Origin: Couchioplanes azureus
Lineage (GTDB): Bacteria; Actinomycetota; Actinomycetes; Mycobacteriales; Micromonosporaceae
Assembly: GCF_014648355.1 (NCBI RefSeq)
Contig: NZ_BMQY01000004.1
Coordinates: 297,924-361,923, forward strand
Direction of reading: 5' to 3'
Length of the DNA stretch: 64,000 nt
Of this stretch, positions 36,830 through 45,640 are shown piece by piece. Position 1 is the stretch's first letter, and each line of letters opens with the position of its first letter. The notes beneath the pieces were generated by a model that saw nothing but the letters and a program-made list of their open reading frames with translations, did not search any database and was not told the origin of the DNA. The position numbers and the translations under genes were made by a program.

Positions 36830-38608
36830 GTGGCAACACCAAGGACCTCGGCCGGCGGCGGATTCCGTCACTGGCGGCGCACCCGGCCCTTCTGGGGCGG
36901 GCTTCTGCTGCTGCTCGCCGGGTTGGAGCTGTTCCTCAGCGCCAACCTGACGCTGGGCGACCTGCAGGTCCACTTCGGGCCGGAGGGCTTCCTGTCCTAC
37001 CTGCTGCCCCTGCTGTTGTGGCTCTGTGGCCTGCTGAGCTGGTTCACCCCCGGCCAGCGGGTCTTCTACGGCATCCTCGGACTGCTGACCGCGGTCTACT
37101 CGCTGATCGGGCTCAACCTGGGCGGCTTCGCCGTCGGCATGCTCATCGGCATCCTCGGCGGCGCCCTCGTGCTCGCGTGGACGCCGCAGCGGCCGCAGCC
37201 CGAGATCGCGATCCCGGCCGACGTGGACGAAGCCGTCGACCCGGCGGAACCGGCCGGTGACCCGGCGCAGCCGCAGGCGCCGCGCGACGCGCCGGCGCCG
37301 CACGACCGGGCGCCCGACCTCGACGACACCGCGGTGCTGCGCCCGGCCGGCCAGCACGGTGAGCACGGCCAGCACGGCCAGCACGGCCAGCACGGCCAGC
37401 ACGGCATCGTGCCCGGCTTCCCGGGCGGCGAGGCCCGACCGGACGAGCCCGGCCAGCATCCCCGGCGGTTCGGCGACGCGCCCCGCAAGGCGCTCGCCAT
37501 CGGCATCGTGCCGCTCGTGGTGGGCGCGATCGTCGTGACGAGCGGCCGGACCCCGGCCCGCGCGGAGGAGGAGTGCCCGGAGGGCCTCCCGTCCCGCCCG
37601 GCCGCGGCCGCCAAGAAGGAGGCGGCCCGGCAGTCGGCCGCCTCGCTCTCCCCCTCCGCCCCGGCGAAGGCCAAGACGGCCACGACCAAGGCACCGGCAC
37701 CGCAGGCGGCCCGCCGCGGCGCCACCCCGTCCTCGCCGAGCGACAGCGCGCCGGCGAAGGCGGACGACGCCGAGGAGGGTGACGGGGAATCCGGCAACAT
37801 CATCGTCGAGGGCTGGAACAACCTCGTCGACGGCGTCGGTGACCTGCTCGGCCTCGGCGACGACGAGGGCGGGGACGCCGCGGACGCGGCCGAGGCGACG
37901 GAGGCCGGCAAGACGGCCGAGGGCGCCGAGGCCGCCGCGGAGCCCAGCGCGCCGCCGTCGGCTCCGCCGCCCGCGCCCGCCCCGGCGCCCTCCGCGCCGG
38001 TCCCGGCCGAGCCGGCCACGCCGGCCGATCCGGCGGGCACGACCCCCGGCCAGCCCGCGCCGGACGCCCCGGGCGCGCCGGCGCCCGGCGCGCCCTCCGG
38101 CTCGGCCTCCACGCCCGCGTCGGCCTCGCCCACGCCGAGCCTGCCGGACATCCCCTGCCTGGGCCCCCGGGTCTTCAAGGTCGCCGGCCCGGACGACGTG
38201 CCGACGGTCTCGATGCGCGGCGGCACGCTCGAGAGCAAGTCGCTGACGATGTACAACTCCAGCTACGACGGCGTGATCGACCTGCCGACCGCGGAGGGCA
38301 CCCTCAAGGCCCTGAAGTTCAGCATGAAGAAGACGGTGACCAAGCCGTTCCAGCTGACCGTCCCCGAGCAGGGCACCGCGAGCACGGTGATCAACAGCGA
38401 CGAGCTCATCACCGAAGGCAACGTGCGCTTCTACACGCCGAGGTTCCAGGGCAAGCTCTTCGGCCTCATCCCGGTCACCTTCACCCCGGACAAGCCGCCG
38501 CCGCTGACGCTGCCGATCCTGTGGTTCACCGACGTGAAGATCCAGCTGGCCTTCGTCCGCTGCGACACCCTCACCGCCGAGCCCCTCAAGCTGACCGAGA
38601 AGTCCTAG
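36830..38608 (+). CDS. DUF6114-type membrane protein with a long secreted C-terminal half
   Basis: 592 residues from GTG 36830 with GGAGGAG just upstream. An N-terminal motif HWRRTRPFWGGLLLLLAGLE starts four membrane helices (to ~residue 118), the DUF6114 block. A hydrophilic region follows with six (Q/E)HG repeats (~175-192), a fifth helix near residue 225, a ~220-residue Ala/Pro/Asp-rich linker, and a folded ~140-residue C-terminal domain (FKVAGPDDVPTVSMRGGTLE...) that resembles the DUF6230 exported domain in style. DUF6114 proteins are usually near 150-200 residues, so this is an extended or fused form. Probably an envelope complex with the DUF6230 protein. Confidence 0.72.
   Translation: MATPRTSAGGGFRHWRRTRPFWGGLLLLLAGLELFLSANLTLGDLQVHFGPEGFLSYLLPLLLWLCGLLSWFTPGQRVFYGILGLLTAVYSLIGLNLGGFAVGMLIGILGGALVLAWTPQRPQPEIAIPADVDEAVDPAEPAGDPAQPQAPRDAPAPHDRAPDLDDTAVLRPAGQHGEHGQHGQHGQHGQHGIVPGFPGGEARPDEPGQHPRRFGDAPRKALAIGIVPLVVGAIVVTSGRTPARAEEECPEGLPSRPAAAAKKEAARQSAASLSPSAPAKAKTATTKAPAPQAARRGATPSSPSDSAPAKADDAEEGDGESGNIIVEGWNNLVDGVGDLLGLGDDEGGDAADAAEATEAGKTAEGAEAAAEPSAPPSAPPPAPAPAPSAPVPAEPATPADPAGTTPGQPAPDAPGAPAPGAPSGSASTPASASPTPSLPDIPCLGPRVFKVAGPDDVPTVSMRGGTLESKSLTMYNSSYDGVIDLPTAEGTLKALKFSMKKTVTKPFQLTVPEQGTASTVINSDELITEGNVRFYTPRFQGKLFGLIPVTFTPDKPPPLTLPILWFTDVKIQLAFVRCDTLTAEPLKLTEKS
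37352..37405 (+). repeat. Six 9-bp tandem repeats encoding (Q/E)HG
   Basis: Six head-to-tail copies of CAGCACGGC (the first ends in T and the second begins with G) encode QHG-EHG-QHG-QHG-QHG-QHG. The last four are identical. Copy number can change without breaking the frame. The histidine-rich run could bind metal. Confidence 0.9.
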
Positions 38609-38838
38609 GACTCATCCGACCACGCGGTCAGAGTGCCTCGGCGGCCCGGCGACGGTGTCGGCGGTGGCCTCCAGCTCGAAGCCGGCGACGCCGCCGTGCT
38701 CCACGAGGGTGACTCGACATACAGGTGGTCGCTCCGGGCGACCATCGCGTCGAACGGCTGTGTGTCGTCCTCGGGCGCTCCCGCGACGATCTCCAATCCC
38801 GCGCTGCGCAGCGCCGCGGCGCGGTCGTCGGGCAGCAC
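38605..38838 (-). pseudogene. Small protein gene, apparently frameshifted
   Basis: A GTG at 38838, three bases after the DUF1992 stop, opens a 77-codon frame ending at 38605. Residues 1-40 (LPDDRAAALRSAGLEIVAGA...VARSDHLYV) match the protein tail at the window start. After about residue 42 the frame turns into low-complexity Pro/Ser/Arg sequence, while the adjacent frame offers a natural continuation, VTLVEHGGVAGFELEATADT, ending with TGA at 38612. I therefore read it as one short gene with a frameshift near 38710-38730. The family is unrecognised. The alternative is an intact 77-residue protein. Confidence 0.45.
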
Positions 38839-38841
38839 GGC

Positions 38842-39240
38842 CTAGGACGGGCGCCCCGCGCGGCGCTCGCGCCACCCGCGGACGACCTCGTCGGCGTCCA
38901 GCGGCGGCAGCAGCACCGGCGGGCCGTCCAGCAGGCCGGCCCGGGCCTTGCGCAGCTGCTCGTTCAGGTCCGTCACGTACCGGCGCACGTCCGCCTCCGA
39001 CGTGCGCCGGTCGACCGTCTCCCGCAGGTCCTGCGCCTCGCGGCGCAGCGCCAGCGTGGGTGGCAGCGCGCCGGACGTGGCGCCCTCGCGGCGCAGCCAG
39101 TCCTTGACCCACCAGTCCTCGTCGTACTCGCGGCCGTGGTCGCTCAGCGGCTTGCCGGCCCCGGGCAGGTCGTCGAACTGCCCCTGCTCCTGGGCCTCGC
39201 GGATCTTGCGATCGAGGTGCGACTCGTACCAGTCGGCCAT
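38842..39240 (-). CDS. DUF1992-domain protein
   Basis: 132 residues. The DUF1992 signature is clear at the N-terminus: DRKIREAQEQGQFDDLPGAGKPL, followed by DWWVKDWLRREG and a helical C-terminal half. In eukaryotes the domain occurs in DNAJC28; the bacterial role is unknown. Cytoplasmic, no membrane segment. It lies 9 bases downstream of the peptide ABC ATPase gene on the same strand, and the broken small gene follows it. Confidence 0.88.
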   Translation of the reverse strand: MADWYESHLDRKIREAQEQGQFDDLPGAGKPLSDHGREYDEDWWVKDWLRREGATSGALPPTLALRREAQDLRETVDRRTSEADVRRYVTDLNEQLRKARAGLLDGPPVLLPPLDADEVVRGWRERRAGRPS

Positions 39241-39249
39241 GGCCCCAGC

Positions 39250-40845
39250 CTACGGGCGTGCGGCGAGCGCCCGGCGTGCGTCCCGGCGCCGGCGGGCCTC
39301 CTGCGGGTCGGTGACCGGCACGGCCGCCAGCAGCTGCCGGGTGTACGGGTGCTGCGGCAGTTCGTACACCTGCGCCACGTCGCCCAGCTCCACGACCGCG
39401 CCGGCGTGCAGGACCGCCACCCGGTCGCAGATCTGGCGGACCACGGCGAGGTCGTGCGACACGAAGACCAGCGTCAGGCCGAACTCGCGCCGCACGTCCT
39501 CGAGCAGCGCCAGCACCTGTGCCTGGGTGGTGACGTCGAGGGAGGACACCGGCTCGTCGCAGACGATCAGCCGGGGGCGCGGCGCCAGCGCCCGGGCGAT
39601 GCCGACGCGCTGGCGCATGCCGCCGGAAAGCTGGTGCGGGTAGCGGTCGTAGGCCGCCGGGGTCAGGCCGACGCGGACCAGCAGGTCCTCGACCCGGGCC
39701 CGGGGCGCCGGCTCGCCGAGCAGGCGCAGCGGGTCGGCGATGCTCTCCCCCACCGTGCGGCGGGGGTTGAGCGAGGACATCGGGTCCTGGAAGACCATCT
39801 GCACCGAGCGGCCGCGCCGGCGCGCGACGTCCGTGCCGGCGAAGGTGATCGTGCCGGCGCTGGGGCGGACCAGGCCCACCATCATCCGGGCCAGGGTGGT
39901 CTTGCCGGTGCCGCTCTCGCCGACGACGCCGAGCGTCTCGCCCTCGCGGACGTCGAGGGTGACGCCGGCGACGGCGCGCACCGGCGCCGGGCGGCGCAGG
40001 GACCGGCGGCGCCGCTGCGGGAAGTGCTTGTGGACCTCGCGCAGCCGCAGCAGCGGCTCGCCGGCGACCGTTCGTGGCGCTCCGGGCCGGGGCACGGCCG
40101 CGAGCAGGTCCTTCGTGTACGCGGCCCGCGGCGTGGTCAGCACGGCGGCGGTGGGCCCCTGCTCCACCGCGACGCCGCCGCGCATGACCACGACCGAGTC
40201 CGTGGCCCCCGCCACCACGCCCAGGTCGTGGCTGATCAGCAGCAGGGCCGCGCCGGTCGTGGTGCGGACCTCGTCGAGCAGGTCGAGGATCTGCGCCTGC
40301 ACCGTGACGTCGAGGGCGGTCGTCGGCTCGTCGGCGACGATCAGCCGGGGGCGGCAGGCCAGCGCCATGGCGATCAGGGCGCGCTGGCGCATGCCGCCGG
40401 AGAACTGGTGCGGGTACGCGCCCGCGCGCCGCGCCGGCTCCGGGATGTGGACCCGGCCGAGCACCTCGACCGCGCGTTCCCGGGCGGCCCGGCGGGTGGC
40501 GCCGGTGTGCAGCCGGTACACCTCCGCGATCTGGTCCCCGACGGTGTGGAAGGGGCTGAGCGCGGTGAGCGGTTCCTGGAAGACCATGGCGATCCCGGCG
40601 CCGCGGATCGCGCGCAGCTGCCGTTCGGAGGCGGCGGTGAGGTCGGTTCCCTCGAAGTCGATCCGCCCGCCGAGGGTGGCGCCGCGGTGCAGACCGAGCA
40701 GAGCCAGCGCGGTCGCGCTCTTGCCGGAGCCGGACTCGCCGACCAGGCCCAGGGCGCCGCCCGCGGCCAGGTCGAACGAGAGGCCGTCGACCGCCCGGGT
40801 CGCGCCGAAGCTGATCCGCAGGTCGCGCACCGACAGCAGGGTCAT
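39250..40845 (-). CDS. Fused DppD-DppF-type peptide ABC ATPase
   Basis: 531 residues from ATG 40845, overlapping the permease stop as ATGA. Two complete nucleotide-binding domains in one chain: the first has Walker A GESGSGKSAT, signature FSGGMRQRALIAMAL and Walker B LIVADEPTTALD; the second has GESGTGKTTLA, LSGGMRQRVGIARAL and LIVCDEPVSSLD. Each ends with the oligopeptide-type C-terminal motif (HPYTRQLLAAVP). This single protein replaces the usual DppD and DppF pair and powers the dipeptide/nickel-type importer formed by the next three genes upstream. Confidence 0.95.
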   Translation of the reverse strand: MTLLSVRDLRISFGATRAVDGLSFDLAAGGALGLVGESGSGKSATALALLGLHRGATLGGRIDFEGTDLTAASERQLRAIRGAGIAMVFQEPLTALSPFHTVGDQIAEVYRLHTGATRRAARERAVEVLGRVHIPEPARRAGAYPHQFSGGMRQRALIAMALACRPRLIVADEPTTALDVTVQAQILDLLDEVRTTTGAALLLISHDLGVVAGATDSVVVMRGGVAVEQGPTAAVLTTPRAAYTKDLLAAVPRPGAPRTVAGEPLLRLREVHKHFPQRRRRSLRRPAPVRAVAGVTLDVREGETLGVVGESGTGKTTLARMMVGLVRPSAGTITFAGTDVARRRGRSVQMVFQDPMSSLNPRRTVGESIADPLRLLGEPAPRARVEDLLVRVGLTPAAYDRYPHQLSGGMRQRVGIARALAPRPRLIVCDEPVSSLDVTTQAQVLALLEDVRREFGLTLVFVSHDLAVVRQICDRVAVLHAGAVVELGDVAQVYELPQHPYTRQLLAAVPVTDPQEARRRRDARRALAARP

Positions 40846-41831
40846 CGCAGGTGCACTCTCGGGTCGACGGCGGCGTACAGCAGGTCGGCGACGGCGTTGG
40901 CCACGACGACGAGGAAGCCGGTGAGCAGGGTGACCCCGACGACGACCGGCAGGTCGATCTGGTTGACCGCGCCGACCAGGAGCCGGCCGACGCCGGGCAG
41001 GCCGAACATGGTCTCGGTGAGCACGGCGCTGGCCATGATGGCGGCGACGTCCACGGCGGTGAGGGTGACCAGCGGCACCAGGGCGCCGCGCAGCGCCCGG
41101 CGGAACACGATGCGGCGCTCGGAGAAGCCGTACGCCCGGGCGGTGCGCACGTGGTCCTCCGCCAGGGTCTGCCGCACCCCGGCGCGGGTGAGCCGGGCAT
41201 ACGCGGCGGACTGGATCACGGCCAGGGCGAGCCACGGCAGCAGCAGGTTCTGCGCCCAGGCGAGCGGGTCGGTGCCGAACGGCACGTACGTCGGGAACGG
41301 CAGCCACTGCAGCTGGACGCAGAAGAGCATCAGCAGGAAGAGCCCGACCAGGAAGACCGGGACGGCGTAGCCGGCGAGGACGAGGCCGTTGACGAACCGG
41401 TCGAGCACCCGGAAGCGGCGCAGCCCGGAGAGCAGCCCGGCGCCGATGCCGACGGCGAGCGAGAGGACCTCCGCCCCGAGCGCCAGCGACGCCGAGACCG
41501 GCAGGCGGTCGGCGAGCAGGGCGGTGACCGGCTGGTCGGTCTCGAAGGAGTAGCCGAGGCAGGGCGCCGGGCAGTGCCGGACCTGCGGCCCGGCGGGATA
41601 GTCGCGGCCGAGGACCAGGCCGCGCAGGAACTCGCCGTACTGGGCGGGCACCGACCGGTCGAGGCCCATCGCGGCGCGGACCTCGGCGAGGCGTTCCGGG
41701 GTGCAGCCCTTGCCGCAGGTGAGCACGGCGGGATCCTGCGGCGCCAGGTAGAACAGCCCGTACACGACGGCCGAGAGTCCGAGCAGGACGAGCAGGGCCC
41801 CGCCGCCGCGGCGTACCAGGTAGCCGATCAC
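40842..41831 (-). CDS. Peptide/nickel ABC transporter permease (DppB-like)
   Basis: 329 residues from GTG 41831, overlapping the preceding stop as GTGA. N-terminal helix YLVRRGGGALLVLLGLSAVVYGLFYLAPQDPA, a ~90-residue outer loop with four cysteines (TCGKGCTPERL and HCPAPCLGYS), then the core helices and an EAA loop around RTARAYGFSERRIVFRRALRGALVPLVT. Pairs with the DppC-like permease. The cysteine-rich loop is an extension relative to common DppB and may be disulfide-bonded outside the cell. Confidence 0.92.
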   Translation of the reverse strand: MIGYLVRRGGGALLVLLGLSAVVYGLFYLAPQDPAVLTCGKGCTPERLAEVRAAMGLDRSVPAQYGEFLRGLVLGRDYPAGPQVRHCPAPCLGYSFETDQPVTALLADRLPVSASLALGAEVLSLAVGIGAGLLSGLRRFRVLDRFVNGLVLAGYAVPVFLVGLFLLMLFCVQLQWLPFPTYVPFGTDPLAWAQNLLLPWLALAVIQSAAYARLTRAGVRQTLAEDHVRTARAYGFSERRIVFRRALRGALVPLVTLTAVDVAAIMASAVLTETMFGLPGVGRLLVGAVNQIDLPVVVGVTLLTGFLVVVANAVADLLYAAVDPRVHLR

Positions 41832-42718
41832 CGCAGCAGCTCGCTCTGGCGGGGGTCGAGGACGCAGCGGACGCCGTCGGCGACCAGCACGAAGGCGAGC
41901 AGGGTGAGGAAGAGCAGACCACCGGGGATCCAGACGTACGCGGGGTCGGCGCGGAACCAGGTGGTGGCGCTGGAGAGCATCTGCCCCCAGGACGGCGTCG
42001 GCGGCCGGACCCCGACGCCGAGGAACGACAGCCCGGCCTCGGCGATCATGTTGGCGGGCAGCACCAGGGCGGCGTACGCGAGCACCGGCGCGGCCAGGCC
42101 GGGCAGGATCTCCCGGCGCGCCACCCGCAGCGGCCCCGCCCCCGATACCCGGGCGGCGGCCACATAGTCGCGGGTCTTGAGCGACAGCGTCTCGCCCCGG
42201 GTGATCCGGGCCATGCCGCCCCACCCGAGCACCGCGATGACCACGGCCAGCAGGGCCGGGCGGGGCCAGCTCTGCGGCACGATGGCGAGCAGGGCGATGG
42301 CGAGCACCAGGCTGGGGAACGCGAGCACCAGGTCGGCCAGGCGGCTCAGGGCGGCGTCGGCCCAGCGCCCGCCCAGACCCGCGGCGACGCCCACGCCCAC
42401 GCCGAACAGCAGTTGCAGCAGCAGCGCCGAGACCGCGACGCCGAGCGAGACCCGGGCGCCGTGCACGACCCGGGCGAAGAGGTCGCGGCCGGTGCCGGGC
42501 TCGACGCCGAGCCAGTGCTCGCCGCTGATCCCGCCGAAGCGGCCGGTCGGCACGCCGCCGCGGGCCGAGTCGAGCAGTTCGCTGTGGAACGTCGTCGGGT
42601 CCTGCCCGGACAGTGCGGTCAGCAGGGGCGCGGTCAGGGCGACGAGCACCATGACCGCGGCGACGACCGCGCCGGTGAGGAAGGCGCGGTCGGCGAGCAG
42701 GCGGCGCAGGACGGTCAC
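41828..42718 (-). CDS. Peptide/nickel ABC transporter permease (DppC-like)
   Basis: 296 residues from GTG 42718, overlapping the binding-protein stop as GTGA. N-terminal helix, outer loop HWLGVEPGTGRDLFARVVHGARVSLGVA (the DppC signature GTD..GRD..SR..GAR.S), core helices and EAA loop VAAARVSGAGPLRVARREILPGL, ending GVRCVLDPRQSELLR. Confidence 0.93.
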   Translation of the reverse strand: MTVLRRLLADRAFLTGAVVAAVMVLVALTAPLLTALSGQDPTTFHSELLDSARGGVPTGRFGGISGEHWLGVEPGTGRDLFARVVHGARVSLGVAVSALLLQLLFGVGVGVAAGLGGRWADAALSRLADLVLAFPSLVLAIALLAIVPQSWPRPALLAVVIAVLGWGGMARITRGETLSLKTRDYVAAARVSGAGPLRVARREILPGLAAPVLAYAALVLPANMIAEAGLSFLGVGVRPPTPSWGQMLSSATTWFRADPAYVWIPGGLLFLTLLAFVLVADGVRCVLDPRQSELLR

Positions 42719-44412
42719 TTGACCGAGACCCGGGCCAGGTCGTAGGTGCCCCGCCAGCCGTCCGGCACGGCGTTCTTCACGTTCTTGCCGTACAGGTAGA
42801 CGTCCTTGGGGTGGGTGAGCGGGATGACCAGGGCGAGCTTGCCGAGCCTGGCGTCCAGGGCGCCCCAGCGCGGTGCGGCGGCGGCCGGGTCGGTGAGCGC
42901 GTTGATCGCGTCGATCTCGGCGTTGACGGCCGGGTCGTCGTACTGCGCGAGGTTGAAGTTGCCGCCCGCGGTGACGATCTGGCGGCCGTCGAAGACGGGG
43001 ATCAGGAACGGGCCGCCGGAGGGCCAGTCGGCGCCCCAGCTCTGCAGCGACAGCGCGGGCTGGGTGGCCGGCTTGCCGGTGACGTCGCGGTAGGTGGCGC
43101 TGTCGATGGCGTTCAGCGTGACGGTCACGCCGGCCTGCTTGAACGCCTCCTGCACGGCGGCGGCGACCTTCGGGCCGAGGCCCTGCGCGTCGTCGTTCTC
43201 GTGGGCCAGCTCGATGGCGAGGCCGCTGTGCCCGGCGGCGGCGAGCAGCTCCCTGGCCTTGGCCGGGTTGCCGGTGTCACCGGCCGGGAAGTAGTCGTAG
43301 GGCTGGTGGCCCAGCGCCGCCTGCGGGGGCAGGAAGGTGGTCGAGGGGCCGGCGACCGCGCTGCCGCCGAGGGCGTTGACGACCGAGGTGCGGTTGACCG
43401 CGTACGACAGCGCCTGGCGCACCCGCACGTCGTCGAACGGCTTCTGGGTGGTGTCGAAGGCGAGGTACGTGGTCGACGGGAACTCTCCGCGGGCCACCCG
43501 GCGGTCCAGCTCGGACCCGGTGCCGAGCTGGGCCAGCTGCTCGGGCCCGACGACCGCGTCGGTGGTGACGGCGTTGGCGTCGGCCCCGGCGCCGGTGCTC
43601 AGCCGCTGGTTGATGACGGCGGCGTCGAGGCCGGCGGTCACCTCGATCCTGTCGGGGCAGGCGTACCGCAGCGAGTCCGACGACCGCTTCCAGTGCGGGT
43701 TGCGGACCAGGGAGAGGGTCTTCTTCTGCTCGTACGCCGCCACCATGTACGGCCCGGACGAGATCGGGTGCTTCTCGTAGCCGACGCCGGAGTCCTTGCT
43801 CTTCGGCACCGGCGCGAACTGCGTGGCCGTGGCCAGGTACGGGAAGTCGCCCTCGGGCTTGCGCAGCCGGAAGACGATCGTCCGGTCGTCCGGCGTCTCG
43901 ATGGCCCGCAGGCCCCCGGGCTGCTTGTAGGGCCCCTGGTATCCGGCGGCGCCTTCCAGCCAGTCCCGCAGGTACGGCGCGCCGCCGGGCAGCTCGGGCG
44001 CGAAGGAGCGCTCGATGCCGTACTTGACGTCCGCGGCGGTGATCGGCGTGCCGTCCTCGAAGAAGATGTCGTCGCGCAGCCGGTAGGTCCAGGTCCGGGC
44101 GCCGTCCGACGGCGTGCCCAGGTCGGTGGCGAGGTCGGGGGCGGGCCTGGTGCCGGCGTCGCCGGGCAGCCGGTTGCGGGTGGTGAGGGTGCGGAACAGC
44201 AGTGACGGGATGTTGCCGCCCCCGGAAGTGTAGAGGCGGGCCGGGTCGAGGTGGGTGATGCCGCCCTGGTTGAGCACCGACAGCGTCCCGCCCTGGCAGG
44301 TCGCGGGGTCGAAGGCGGCGGACGAGGAGCCGCCACCGCCGCCGCCCTGGCAGGCGGAGAGGGATCCGGCCAGCAGCGTCGCGGCGAGGGCGAGGGGGAC
44401 GGGTCTGCGCAT
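42715..44412 (-). CDS. Peptide/nickel-type ABC substrate-binding lipoprotein (family 5)
   Basis: 565 residues. Lipoprotein signal MRRPVPLALAATLLAGSLSAC with lipobox LSAC and a Gly/Ser linker. The family 5 body shows LYTSGGGNIPSLLFRTLTT, WTYRLRDDIFFEDGTPITAADVKYGIERSFAP, YEKHPISSGPYMV and VRVRQALSYAVNRTSVV. It delivers oligopeptides, opines or a similar ligand to the DppBC-like permeases. First gene of a four-gene importer operon; ligand not determinable by eye. Confidence 0.93.
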   Translation of the reverse strand: MRRPVPLALAATLLAGSLSACQGGGGGGSSSAAFDPATCQGGTLSVLNQGGITHLDPARLYTSGGGNIPSLLFRTLTTRNRLPGDAGTRPAPDLATDLGTPSDGARTWTYRLRDDIFFEDGTPITAADVKYGIERSFAPELPGGAPYLRDWLEGAAGYQGPYKQPGGLRAIETPDDRTIVFRLRKPEGDFPYLATATQFAPVPKSKDSGVGYEKHPISSGPYMVAAYEQKKTLSLVRNPHWKRSSDSLRYACPDRIEVTAGLDAAVINQRLSTGAGADANAVTTDAVVGPEQLAQLGTGSELDRRVARGEFPSTTYLAFDTTQKPFDDVRVRQALSYAVNRTSVVNALGGSAVAGPSTTFLPPQAALGHQPYDYFPAGDTGNPAKARELLAAAGHSGLAIELAHENDDAQGLGPKVAAAVQEAFKQAGVTVTLNAIDSATYRDVTGKPATQPALSLQSWGADWPSGGPFLIPVFDGRQIVTAGGNFNLAQYDDPAVNAEIDAINALTDPAAAAPRWGALDARLGKLALVIPLTHPKDVYLYGKNVKNAVPDGWRGTYDLARVSVK

Positions 44413-44509
44413 GGCCCACCCTACCTACTTGACCGCTAGGCAATGCAAGCCCGTCGATGCGAAGGGAGACGCTACCCACAATCTCTATGGGCACGGTAGG
44501 ATTCCGGCC

Positions 44510-45604
44510 ATGATGGGGTCCATGCTGCCGCTGACCGAACGAGCCGCCGAGACGCTGCTCGCCGACCGCGCGTTCGCGCCCGCGCGGCCGGGCTTCGTCG
44601 GCGCCGCCGTGGACCTGTTGCTGTCCCAGCCCGGCCTGCCCGGCTCGCTGACCGGCTCGCTGCTCACCGAGCGTCCCCGCCTGCGCCACGGCTTCGTGAC
44701 CGTGCGCTCGCCGCGGATCGCGGTGGTGAGCGGGCCGCCGTCGCCGGGCATCGACGCGGCGATCGCGCGCCTGGGCGACGACCTGCCGCTGCCGCAGCCG
44801 CTGTTCGGCGGGCACGGCCTGACCGTCCTCGACGAGGCATCGGACACCGTGGACCCGGCGGCGCCGGGCGCCTCCGCGGGCTGGGCCACCGCGGGCGTGC
44901 GCGTCGGGCTCGAGGCGGGCCTCGACGAGGACGGGCTGCTGGGGCTGCGCCGGCGCTGGAGCCTGGCGCACGCGCTGGCGCCGGTGCTGGCCGCCGCGTT
45001 CGCCAACTCCCCACTGCGGCACGGGCGGCCGACCGGCTGGCGCAGCAACCGCCAGGCGCTGCGCCGGCTGCCGCCGTGCGGCCCCGACCCGCGCGCCGAC
45101 TGGGCCGCCCGGGTGCTGGACGCGCCGGTGGCCCGCGGCTCCCGGACCTTCCGCGAGTGGACCCGGGCCGCGCCGGACGGCCGCCCGGACGTCGCCGACC
45201 TCGCCCGCCACCTGGGGACGGTCCGGTTCCCGGTCGCCGCGCACGGGCACCTGGAGATCGACGTGGCCGACCGCCAGCCGGGCGCCGGCTGGCGAGTCCC
45301 GGTCGCGGTGATCGCCGCGCTGATGGACGACCCCACGGCGGCGGCGCGGGCGCTCGCCGCCGCCGAGCCGCTGCGCACCACGCCCGGGCTCTGGGAACGC
45401 GCCTCCCGCGACGCCCTCACCGACCCGATGCTGGCCGTCGCCGCGCGGCTGTGCTTCGTGGCGGCGTACGAGGCGCTCGCCCGGCTGGGCGTCGCGCGGG
45501 AGCTGCGCGACGCGGTGGCGGCCTTCATCGACCGCTACGTGATGCGCGGCCGCTGCCCCGCCGACGACGTGGTCGACCGGGCCACCGCGCCGTACCGCCG
45601 CTGA
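44510..45604 (+). CDS. EgtA-like glutamate-cysteine ligase homologue lacking key glutamates
   Basis: 364 residues from ATG 44510 (AGGA eight bases upstream). The C-terminal two thirds match ergothioneine-pathway EgtA: LAPVLAAAFANSPLRHGRPTGWRSNRQAL, FREWTR, GHLEIDVADRQPGAGWRVPVAVIAALMDDP and AFIDRYVMRGRCPADDVVD. The N-terminal third is shorter and degenerate: the usual GVELEW aligns with GAAVDL, and the EPGGQxELS region aligns with RSPRIAVVS, so glutamates that bind metal and substrate appear lost. No egtB, egtC or egtD is nearby. It may be non-catalytic or altered in function. The upstream gap is a divergent promoter shared with the peptide importer. Confidence 0.75.
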   Translation: MMGSMLPLTERAAETLLADRAFAPARPGFVGAAVDLLLSQPGLPGSLTGSLLTERPRLRHGFVTVRSPRIAVVSGPPSPGIDAAIARLGDDLPLPQPLFGGHGLTVLDEASDTVDPAAPGASAGWATAGVRVGLEAGLDEDGLLGLRRRWSLAHALAPVLAAAFANSPLRHGRPTGWRSNRQALRRLPPCGPDPRADWAARVLDAPVARGSRTFREWTRAAPDGRPDVADLARHLGTVRFPVAAHGHLEIDVADRQPGAGWRVPVAVIAALMDDPTAAARALAAAEPLRTTPGLWERASRDALTDPMLAVAARLCFVAAYEALARLGVARELRDAVAAFIDRYVMRGRCPADDVVDRATAPYRR

Positions 45605-45640
45605 GCTGGGGCGCCACGGCCCAGGCCGTAGGCTTTGCGC

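Noticed and set aside
37352..37405. CRISPR-like array
   Set aside because: The 9-bp units are contiguous, without spacers, and keep a reading frame inside a gene.
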